From positions 62,001 through 126,000 of the forward strand of contig CAVTVK010000003.1 of assembly GCA_963738135.1 (NCBI GenBank): a stretch of 64,000 nt of DNA, written 5' to 3'. Positions 55,170 through 62,658 of the stretch are shown here, piece by piece. The translations under genes and the position numbers were made by a program. This stretch comes from Bog-473 sp963738135 (lineage in GTDB: Bacteria > Actinomycetota > Acidimicrobiia > Acidimicrobiales > RAAP-2). Below the pieces are notes generated by a model that had not been told where the DNA came from, made no database searches, and saw nothing but the letters and a program-made list of their open reading frames with translations. How positions within the stretch are numbered: position 1 is the first letter of the stretch; every line of letters begins with the position of its first letter.

Positions 55170-56150
55170 CTAGAAGTGACCGAGGACAGGGTGCGGCACG
55201 TAGGGCTTTTCCAGCGCGGCGACCTCGTCCTCGGAGAGGTGCAGTTCCTCGGCGGCCAGCGCGTCCTTCAGGTGCTTCTTCTTGGTCGCGCCGACGATCG
55301 GTGCCGACACGCCCGGCTTGGCCAGCACCCAGGCCAGCGCCACCTGGGCCGGCGTGACATCACGCGCGCCGGCGATCTCGACCACAGCGTCGACGACGTC
55401 GAAGTCGGTGGGTTGGTCGTAGAGGTAGTCCGTGAAGGCATCAGTGCTCGAGCGGGTGGTGTGCCGCCCACCGTCGCGGGTCCGGTTCCCCGCCAGCATC
55501 CCCCGCGCCAAAGGACTCCAGGGGATGCACCCCACACCCTGGTCGAGACAGAGCGGAATCATCTCGCGCTCCTCCTCGCGGTAGACGAGGTTGTAGTGGT
55601 TCTGCATGGAGACGAACTTCGTCCAGCCGTGCGCCTCAGCCGTGTACTGCGCCTTGGCGAACTGCCACGAGAACATGCTGCTGGCTCCGATGTAGCGGGC
55701 CTTGCCGGACCGCACGACGTCGTGCAGCGCCTCCATCGTCTCCTCAATGGGCGTCCGGGGGTCCCAGCGGTGGATCTGGTAGAGGTCCACGTAGTCCAGC
55801 TTGAGGCGTTTCAGCGATGCGTCGATACCCGCCAGGATGTGCTTGCGGCTCAACCCTCCCCCGTTCTCGCCGGGACCGACCGGCATGAACACCTTCGTGG
55901 CGATGACCACCTCGTCCCTGCTCAGGAACTTCGGCACCAGTCGGCCGGTCGCCACCTCGCTGGCGCCTCCCGAATAGGCGTCAGCGGTGTCGAAGAAGGT
56001 CACACCCCCCTCGACGGCAGCCCGGACGATCGGCTCAGCGGCGTCTTCGTCGATGACCCAGGGCCGATCGCTGTCGTTTCCGAATCCCATCATCCCGAGA
56101 CAGACTTTCGAGACCCGGAGTCCGGACGTTCCAAGATTCGTGTAGTTCAT
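55170..56150 (-). CDS. Aldo/keto reductase
   Basis: 326 residues, a TIM-barrel NADPH-dependent reductase. The tetrad is visible: D and Y in FFDTADAYSGGASEVATGRL, K in VVIATKVF, H in DLYQIHRWDPRTPIEE. The C-terminal cofactor motif is KPGVSAPIVGATKKKHL. It reduces a carbonyl substrate (aldehyde, ketone or sugar), unknown. It lies 70 bases upstream of the acyl-CoA synthetase gene on the same strand and could be co-transcribed with it. Cytosolic. Confidence 0.9.
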   Translation of the reverse strand: MNYTNLGTSGLRVSKVCLGMMGFGNDSDRPWVIDEDAAEPIVRAAVEGGVTFFDTADAYSGGASEVATGRLVPKFLSRDEVVIATKVFMPVGPGENGGGLSRKHILAGIDASLKRLKLDYVDLYQIHRWDPRTPIEETMEALHDVVRSGKARYIGASSMFSWQFAKAQYTAEAHGWTKFVSMQNHYNLVYREEEREMIPLCLDQGVGCIPWSPLARGMLAGNRTRDGGRHTTRSSTDAFTDYLYDQPTDFDVVDAVVEIAGARDVTPAQVALAWVLAKPGVSAPIVGATKKKHLKDALAAEELHLSEDEVAALEKPYVPHPVLGHF

Positions 56151-56269
56151 GGCTGACCTCGCTTGTGCGGAGACGCGACAACACCGCCGTCCGCATGCTT
56201 ACCAGCCTTCACCCCGACGTCGTACCGGCAGTCTCTCCCGAGATCAACGGCGGTGCGGGCCCAAAAGCC

Positions 56270-57349
56270 TCAGGAGCAGTCCTTCGGGGCGCATTCCCCG
56301 CCACCATGATCGTGGTCGTAGCCACTGCCACTGTCGCCGTCACTCCCACTCGCGTAACCGCTGCCCTCGCCAGTCCCGTATGCATTTCCAGTCCCGTCAC
56401 CGCTGCCATGGCCGTGGCAGTCGCCGTCACCGCCACTCCCGGTGGAGCCGGTGGAACCCGCGGAACCGGTCGAGCCGGTGGAACCCGTCGAGCCGTCGGA
56501 GCCCGTCGAGCCCGTCGAGCCGTCGGAGCCCGTCGAGCCGTCGGAGCCCGTCGAGCCGTCGGAGCCCGTCGAGCCGTCGGAGCCCGTCGAGCCGGTGGAG
56601 CCCGTCGAGCCGTCGGAGCCCGTCGAGCCGTCGGAGCCCGTCGAGCCGGTCGAGCCGGTGGAACCCGTCGAGCCGTCGGAGCCGCTTCCGATACTCCCGC
56701 CGCCGCCGACCGGAGCCGCTCCACCAGACGCTGACGAAACCGGAATGGTCGTCGTCGAACCCGGCGGCGTGGTTGTGGTGGTCGAACTCGGCGGCGTGGT
56801 TGTGGTGGTCGCTGTTGGGGTCGATGTACCCGTCCCGCTCGGGGTCGGAGGGCTTGATCCGGTTCCACCCACGCTCACGGCTCCGGCCGGTGGCGAAGCG
56901 CTCTGTGGTGACGGTGCGCTTGCCACCACGGCGACGGCGGGGGCTTGTGCTGCGTTCCCCACGGAGCCATTGGACTGAACGCCGACCGTGCCGGCACTGG
57001 CGGATCCTGCCGGCGCCCCCACGTTGGCAGAGGGAGGGGCCGTCGTCGTCGTGGTGCCGAACGGTGAGACACCCGGAGCAGCCGGACCGCGGGCGGACAG
57101 GACGGATTGGCCGATCGGTCCGGTACCAATGGTCAGCCCGGCCACGGTCGAGAGCGCGGCTGCCGCAACCGCTCCCGCGGCGACGAGCCGGTTGCGGACG
57201 AAGTACAGCATCGGCGCAACGACCGTCTCCTCCCCGACAGAGAGTGGCGGCGTCTCGGGCAACGGGTGCCCGAACGACTGCGACGCGAAGATCTCTTCGA
57301 GCGTCGCGTGATCGTTCGCATTAGCCCCTTCGGGCTTCGACCCCCCCAT
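56270..57349 (-). CDS. Membrane-anchored Gly-Ser-Thr/Asp repeat protein
   Basis: About 359 residues. The cytosolic N-terminus contains ATLEEIFASQSFG at about residues 15-27; one membrane helix follows (about 50-75, RLVAAGAVAAAALSTVAGLT), then an extracytoplasmic low-complexity part. Residues about 210-310 are Gly-Ser-Thr and Gly-Ser-Asp triplets (about 30 copies), a collagen-like Gly-X-Y pattern without Pro; the end is His/Gly/Asp-rich with two Cys (GGGECAPKDCS). No enzymatic motif is seen; it probably forms an extended surface fibre. ATG 57349 (MGGSKPEGAN) or 57364 can start it. The protein encoded just upstream shares the LEE[IV]F-x-SQ N-terminal motif. Confidence 0.65.
   Translation of the reverse strand: MGGSKPEGANANDHATLEEIFASQSFGHPLPETPPLSVGEETVVAPMLYFVRNRLVAAGAVAAAALSTVAGLTIGTGPIGQSVLSARGPAAPGVSPFGTTTTTAPPSANVGAPAGSASAGTVGVQSNGSVGNAAQAPAVAVVASAPSPQSASPPAGAVSVGGTGSSPPTPSGTGTSTPTATTTTTPPSSTTTTTPPGSTTTIPVSSASGGAAPVGGGGSIGSGSDGSTGSTGSTGSTGSDGSTGSDGSTGSTGSTGSDGSTGSDGSTGSDGSTGSDGSTGSTGSDGSTGSTGSTGSAGSTGSTGSGGDGDCHGHGSGDGTGNAYGTGEGSGYASGSDGDSGSGYDHDHGGGECAPKDCS
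56440..56690 (-). repeat. 18-bp tandem repeats coding GSTGSD units
   Basis: On the plus strand, runs of GAGCCGTCGGAGCCCGTC and the related GAGCCGGTGGAGCCCGTC, in mixed order, cover about 250 bases. The unit of nine or 18 bases keeps all frames open, which explains the long spurious ORFs on both strands here. Confidence 0.9.
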
Positions 57350-57693
57350 GATCCTCCACAACAATCGTCTGTCCGTCAGGGCTCAAACCGCTCGGAGTCT
57401 CGGCCCCGAGGTTCAGACGCCCCCTCACGTTCAACCATATAGCGGGAGTATCGACATGAATACGAGGAAACTCGAATCTGTCGGGAATTAGTTTGAACCG
57501 TTGTGTGCAGTTTGAAAACCCGACTTCTGCTGCACGCTCAGTGCATGAATCACGCGACGTTTTGCGTGGTTGTGACGTCGTTGTCCGACACGCGAAGTGC
57601 GCGCGCGACGGCCTGTTACTGATCCCCAAGTCGTGACGCCGCGCGGACGCGCTCGTTGCAATCAGCTCGCAACCGAACGGCAATTTGCCGTTG
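57350..57693. other. Intergenic stretch, locally AT-richer
   Basis: About 340 bases between two surface-protein genes. It is lower in GC than its surroundings at 57430-57560. No convincing gene. It probably holds the promoter of the Gly-Ser repeat gene. Confidence 0.4.
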
Positions 57694-58620
57694 TTAGAGC
57701 GGCGTCGTACTGACGGCTTGGTCGACAGTGCCGACCGCGCCGTTCACGGCGCTCGTGGCCGGTGCCACCGGCGGGACAGCACTGCCAAGTTGCGCGGCGA
57801 CGGTCGTGACGGTCGAACCGACCGGGCTCACCGTGCTGCCGGCGCCGACCGGCATCGGCGTCGCGGGACCGCGTCCCACCTGAGGTGGCGCCGGTCCGCC
57901 CGCCCCACCGGCAGACCCAGCAGGTGGTGCGGTCGGCGGAGGCGCTGCGGTCCCGGTCGTGCTGGACGCGCCGATGAGGGTCACGTGCCCGCTCGATGCT
58001 GCGGCCGCCCCGTGCGGTCCACCCGACGGTGTGCCCGACGACACTGCACCGGAAGCCGCGTCGCCCGTGCGCGAACCCGGAGCGGTCGGCCCCGTTGATC
58101 CCGTGCCCGGGGTGTGGGATCCACTGTGCGTCCGGACTGGCCCCTGTTGTCCTTGGGCGAGGTGATGCAGAACGCCGTGCTGACCCGTTCCGGACGTGAC
58201 TCCGGCGACCACCAGCGCGACAAGTGCGCTCAGAGCTGCGATTGTCCAATAGCGGCTGGTCTCACGTCCCCGCTGTGTCGAGGCCGACGCCACAGCGTCT
58301 CGGTCGCCCAGCCCTGCACCGCCAACGCAGGACGCAGGCTCGAGGCTCCGGGCCGACGACCGCCTGCGACCCGCTCCCGAGGACATCGCGCCAGGGCGTG
58401 ACCTGGTCTGCAGCCCCGCCTGCTCTCCTGCGCGAAGCACCGGAGCAGACGTCGACCGTGGGCTCTGCCCGCGCCCCACGAGAGGATCCTCAGCGTTCGC
58501 ACCGGCAGCCATCCCTTTTGGCTCGGCCCTCGGGTCCCCGGACGGCCTGCTGCGTTCTTGTGATCGAAAGACCTCTTCCAGACCGCCGATGGCACACGCA
58601 TCGCGACGGTTCTCGCCCAT
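57694..58620 (-). CDS. Membrane-anchored Ser/Pro/Thr-rich surface protein
   Basis: 308 residues with the same plan as the downstream gene: a cytosolic N-terminus with GGLEEVFRSQERS at about residues 12-24, a longer polar cytosolic part (to about 145), one membrane helix (YWTIAALSALVALVVAGVTS) and an extracytoplasmic low-complexity tail ending VDQAVSTTPL, rich in Gly, Pro, Ser, Thr. There is no sorting signal. GGAAGGAGG lies six bases before ATG 58620. It starts 51 bases after the stop of the CX13C repeat protein, so both are likely one transcript. No family is recognised. Confidence 0.6.
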   Translation of the reverse strand: MGENRRDACAIGGLEEVFRSQERSRPSGDPRAEPKGMAAGANAEDPLVGRGQSPRSTSAPVLRAGEQAGLQTRSRPGAMSSGAGRRRSSARSLEPASCVGGAGLGDRDAVASASTQRGRETSRYWTIAALSALVALVVAGVTSGTGQHGVLHHLAQGQQGPVRTHSGSHTPGTGSTGPTAPGSRTGDAASGAVSSGTPSGGPHGAAAASSGHVTLIGASSTTGTAAPPPTAPPAGSAGGAGGPAPPQVGRGPATPMPVGAGSTVSPVGSTVTTVAAQLGSAVPPVAPATSAVNGAVGTVDQAVSTTPL

Positions 58621-58671
58621 GCCCCCTCCTTCCGTCCGTTTCGTCCCCCGCTGTCTGCACGATGGCTTGCA

Positions 58672-60224
58672 TCACGCGCCCCGACGGGTCCTCCCTCCGG
58701 TAGCGAGGCTCTCTCCGTTCGCTCGACGGCGGCTGGACCGGCTGATGGCCAAGCCCATCAGCAGCGATCCCACACCGATCACCACTTCGAGGAACAACGG
58801 GGCGCCTGTGGAAGCAAGCGACGAAGCGCCCGAGGCTGCCGTCGCCACCGTCGGCGCGCTCACCGGCCCGGGGTTGGCCACCAGGGCCGCTGGCACCGGC
58901 GCCGCCACGACGCCGACGAAGCGGCGGCCGCGGGCGTCCCCGCACCCGAGGTCGGGGAGGAGGTCGACGGCGAGGTGACCGGCTGCGGGCAGGCAGCGGC
59001 CGCGTCGCCCCCGAGAGCGGCCTGCACACCGCAGAGAGTCACCGGCACCGTGGCGCCCGTTCCGGGGGTTCCCGGTGTGCCGATGGAGGTCGTCCCCGAG
59101 CTCGTGCCGGTGCAGGTGCCGTCGGACGTGCCCTCGAGGGCGGCCGACACAGCGCAGACCGTCACGGGAGCAAAGACCGGGACGGACCCCGGCGCCGTGC
59201 TGGTCGTGACGTGAGTGGGCTCACACGAGTTGTTCGCCGTGCCCGCCACCGCGACCACGACGCTGCACGCGTTCACCGGAATGACGCCGTCGACCGGAGC
59301 GCTCTGGCTCCCGTCGTTGGTGGGCAGGTCGTTGACGAGCGGAAACCCGGCGTCGGGCATGCACATGCCGTTGGACGAACCATCAACCTCGACCACCGCG
59401 CCGCAGGCGGTCACCGGAACGAAGACGTCGGCGGCCTGGCCCTGTTGGCTCGTCGGGTCGGATTGCTGGGTGCAATTGGCCGAGCTATTGCCGTCGATCT
59501 CAGCGATGACAGCACAGACGGAGACGGGTACCTCGGCATCGACAACGCCGGTCTGGCTGGCGGGGCCGCTCGTTCCGGCCGTGTTGCAACTGCTCGAGGT
59601 GTTGCCGACGAGGCCGACGTTGACGGAGCAGATGGTCACCGGCGCGTCGGCGTTGATGGCGCCGTTCTGCGACGTTGACGCGGACGAGGCGTTCGCGAGG
59701 CCGAACGCAGCGGCTTCTTGGCCCAGCAAGCCGATCGCGTTGTCCTGCGCCGTCACCGGAACATTGACGTCGGCGAGCCCGCCGGGCTGGTTCAGTCCGA
59801 CCGACGTGGTCGAGCACCGGCTGCTGGCGTCGGCCCCAATGCCCACGGAGAGCGAACACGCGTTGACCGGCGCGGCAACGTTCGCCACGCTGGAGGACTG
59901 TCCGGTCGTGTTGGTGCCGGTGGTCGAGTCCTGCCCGGGCAGCGCCGTGCCACCGAGCTCGTTCGTCACCGCCGTGATCGGCGCCGCGACGGACGCCGGC
60001 AATGCGGGGAGCGAATCCGAAGTCGGCACTGGCGGGACCGGAGCCGAAGAACCGGTTGCCTGGGCGACTGCGGCGGCGGCGGCACTCTGCACCGCCTGCA
60101 CCGTTGTCTGCAGACTGGTGGGTGGCGACGCGGCGCCTGCAGGCGCCACGCCGGCAACGACGCCGACCACCAGAATCAGTCCACTCGTGAGGGCACCGAG
60201 GGATGCCCAGCGAATCTGTCTCAT
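58672..60224 (-). CDS. Chaplin-like CX13C repeat protein with LASTG sorting signal (frameshifted)
   Basis: About 517 codons. A signal peptide (residues 1-32, MRQIRWASLGALTSGLILVV...) is followed by eight imperfect repeats of about 38 residues built on V-P-V-x-x-C-x13-C. The Cys pairs are C123/137, C199/213, C237/251, C274/288, C320/334, C357/371 and C398/412, each 14 apart; one unit (about 150-186) lacks Cys. At about 58915-58925 the frame shifts; the other frame continues VVAAPVPAALVANPG and ends with LASTG (58804-58818), a hydrophobic helix and SRSSRRR, a complete LAxTG sorting signal. Long chaplins of Streptomyces have this plan, but with Cys spaced 18 apart and only two domains. AAAGGAG precedes ATG 60224. 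It is likely wall-anchored and possibly amyloid-like. Confidence 0.72.
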
Positions 60225-60473
60225 TTCGTTGCTCCTTTGGTAGAGAACGCACACCCGCTGAGAGCCGGTGCCCATCCCTCTTGCCGGGAGAAACGAGAAA
60301 CCTCGTGACGGCATGCGAACGTGCCCAAGAATTGTGAATCTCCGGCCGCTGCATGTGCGTCTGTTGACGTACCGCTGCGAGAAGCCCTTCGATTCGTATG
60401 ACGTCGGGCGTCGTCCAGTACGTTCGTCACCGGCAGACACCCGGCGCACGAAGCGCCCCGCTGTGCTTGGCGA

Positions 60474-61613
60474 CTACCCCCGCGAACGGCGGAAGTACCG
60501 GCTCAGCGTCTCTTCTTGTTGTTGATAGGACGATCCGATGCCCGAGCCGTAGAGCGAGGTCGGCTCCTCGAGCATGCGTTCGAAGGTCAGCTTGCAGACC
60601 GCCTGGCCGTTCTCGACCATGAACGGGACATCATGTGCGCGCACCTCCAGTGCCGCGCGCGACCCGCGGAAGCCGCCGGTGGGGTCGAACCCGAAGCCGG
60701 GATCGAAGAACCCCGCGTAGTGCGTGCGCAGCTCGCCGCTCGTCGGGTCGTAGGCGGTCATTTCGGCGGCCAGGTCGGGCGGGATACTGACCGCCTCGTT
60801 CGACATCAAGAGGTAGAAGCGTTTCGGCGACAAGACGAGGCGGTCACCGTCCTCCCGAAAGACGGGGTCCCAGAACGGCATCGGGTCCACTTCTCCGCCC
60901 GATGTCAGGTCGAGCAGGGGGGCGCTGTCGCGGGTGCTGTGGCCGACCTGCCCCCGTTCGTCGCCCCGCAGATCGAGCCCGAGGAAGAGTCCGTTCGAGA
61001 GGACCAACTCGTCCACGGGCACTGGTGCCCCAGAACGGTAGAGAATCGGCTCTTCGAGATGTGTCTGCCGGACCTCGTCGTCATTGAGCCACGGGCGCCC
61101 GATCGACAGGCGCAGCTGGTTCAGCGTCAGATCCTCGCGGACGCGGACGGCGAAGGAGAGCGGCACGACCTCCAAGTACAGGGGGCCCTGATACCCGGGC
61201 GCCACCTCGTCGAAGCGGTCGCTGTGGTCGGTGATGACTCTGGTGAAGACGTCGATGCGTCCCGTCGAGCTCTTGGGGTTCGCCTTGCCCCGCAGCCCGG
61301 CCGGCAGGTCCAACCGCTCCTTCAGCTCAATCAGGTAGGGGCACCGCGCTTCGAGCATCGCCCCGTCGCCGCGGAGGTCGATCTCGTCGAGGATGTAGTC
61401 CTTGAGCTTCCGCTCCACAGAATCGGCCCCGGGCAGGAAGCTGCAGCGGATGCGGAGGGCTCTCTCTCCGAGGCGGAGGTCCAGGCTGGCGGGCTGCACG
61501 TTGGCGTCGGGGATGTTGAAGCGCCCGGCATCGATATAGCCGGCCCGGATGGCCCGCTCGAGGAGTTGGCCCGGAAGCACGCCTTCGGAGGTCGAGTGCA
61601 GGTTCAGGACCAC
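60474..61613 (-). CDS. dcd: dCTP deaminase-like protein (two-domain DCD type)
   Basis: About 379 residues, the long (tandem-fold) form of 2'-deoxycytidine 5'-triphosphate deaminase, about twice the length of E. coli Dcd (193). The N-terminal half has VQPASLDLRLGERALRIRC and LRGKANPKSSTGRIDVFTRV with the family signature K-S-S-x-G-R; the second half has GSRAALEVRAHDVPFMVENG and the Q-rich tail GIGSSYQQQEETLSRYFRRS. It would convert dCTP to dUTP for dTMP supply. GTG 61613 (VVLNLHSTSEGVLPGQLL) starts just before the first helix; the frame is open to 61748. Inverted repeats lie at 61715-61784 upstream. Confidence 0.82.
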   Translation of the reverse strand: MVLNLHSTSEGVLPGQLLERAIRAGYIDAGRFNIPDANVQPASLDLRLGERALRIRCSFLPGADSVERKLKDYILDEIDLRGDGAMLEARCPYLIELKERLDLPAGLRGKANPKSSTGRIDVFTRVITDHSDRFDEVAPGYQGPLYLEVVPLSFAVRVREDLTLNQLRLSIGRPWLNDDEVRQTHLEEPILYRSGAPVPVDELVLSNGLFLGLDLRGDERGQVGHSTRDSAPLLDLTSGGEVDPMPFWDPVFREDGDRLVLSPKRFYLLMSNEAVSIPPDLAAEMTAYDPTSGELRTHYAGFFDPGFGFDPTGGFRGSRAALEVRAHDVPFMVENGQAVCKLTFERMLEEPTSLYGSGIGSSYQQQEETLSRYFRRSRG

Positions 61614-61965
61614 GCCTCGCAATGGCTCGCGTTCTCTGGGGCCGGGCACACCCAGAGCAAAGCACGTGGCGCGTCGGCACGAAAGAGCCAGGGTGGGGAC
61701 AGCGTCGGGCACAGCCTGTGGACGACTTGGGGAAGATTTCGCGAACACGGGGGTTCCGCAGGAAGGAACCCGTCGTCCACAAGGGGCGTGTCCCGACTCC
61801 GCTTGGAGGCCGCTCGCCTCGGCACGACGCGTCGTGACGAGCCAGTGGGCAGGCGCGGCGCCACCTGGTCCAGCCGCGGCATCACCCTGGTGCAGAGCGG
61901 TGACGTGCTAGAGAAAGTCCGAACAAGGGTTGGCTCGAGGAGCCCCATGCGGCGGAGAGGGGAGT
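61614..61965. other. Intergenic region between divergent dcd and the next gene
   Basis: About 350 bases with no gene. It contains the nested inverted repeats at 61715-61784 and is the probable shared promoter region. Confidence 0.45.
61715..61784. promoter_or_regulatory. Nested inverted repeats upstream of dcd
   Basis: CCTGTGGACGAC at 61715-61726 faces GTCGTCCACAAGG at 61772-61784. Within this lies a perfect hairpin GGGTTCC-GCAGGAA-GGAACCC at 61751-61771. The outer arms resemble degenerate DnaA boxes (TTGTCCACA). It is an operator or attenuator candidate. Confidence 0.4.
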
Positions 61966-62563
61966 GTGACCCGGGTGCCAGCAGCGGACGCGCACGCCCA
62001 CGGCGACGAGGGCCACGAGGAGGCGGACCTCTCCCTGCGGGACCGCCCGATCGACCTGGTCGACATCGCCCGGGTCCTCGGGGAGTCGGCCCATGTCGAG
62101 CGTCTGGGTGGGGTTGCCGTCCGGACCTGGAGGGATGAGCTCACGCTGATTCAGGAGTCGCTGCGCTACGTCCGGACCATCCTCGCCGCGGATGTGGCGA
62201 TCCTGTCGCACGCCGGCTCGCCGGAGACCGCAGGGCCACGTAGCGTCGACGACCTCGCGAACGTGCTCGCGGCCAGCCCACAGGACCCGACGGTCGGAGC
62301 CCGGTGGCGAGGACGTCGATCCCGAGATCGATCCGGGTCTCTTCATCCGTGCAGACCACTTGCTGGCTGCGCACCGGGAGATGGCTGGGGTGAACCTGTC
62401 CTCGCCGGCCGCCGCGACTCGTCTCCAGGCGCTGCTCGAAGACCAGCTCGCCATCCTGACCGAGCGACAGGCGGCCGTCGAGGCCCGCCTCCAGCAGATC
62501 AGGGCGCTCATCATCCGCCGCTACCGGGATGCGGCCTCGGCGGTCCGCGACCAGTCGGCCTGA
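61966..62563 (+). CDS. Hypothetical protein with C-terminal coiled coil (frameshifted)
   Basis: Joined length about 199 residues. The first frame gives LVDIARVLGESAHVERLGGV, VRTWRDELTLIQESLRYVRT. At 62300-62302 one extra C shifts the frame; removed, it continues GGEDVDPEIDPGLFIRADHL and ends with a long helix (RLQALLEDQLAILTERQAAV, EARLQQIRALIIRRYRDAAS) that looks like a coiled coil. No family is recognised. GTG 61966 follows GGAGAGGGGAG. It lies 95 bases before the D-aminoacylase-like gene and could be co-transcribed with it. Confidence 0.55.
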
Positions 62564-62658
62564 CGCCGGCCTCAGGGCCCGTTGCGAACGGCATAAGCTG
62601 ACGGGTCGTCAGATTCGGCGCCCGGCAGCCGCCGCGTGCGCCCGCCCCCGGAGGTCCC

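Noticed and set aside
56442..56978. Plus-strand ORF coding E-P-V/E-P-S repeats
   Set aside because: A by-product of the 18-bp repeat, which leaves every frame open. The minus frame has a membrane helix and a family-like N-terminus.
59215..60243. 342-codon plus-strand ORF
   Set aside because: Antisense to the chaplin-like gene, which has a signal peptide, a ribosome binding site and regular Cys repeats. The ORF owes its openness to codon bias.
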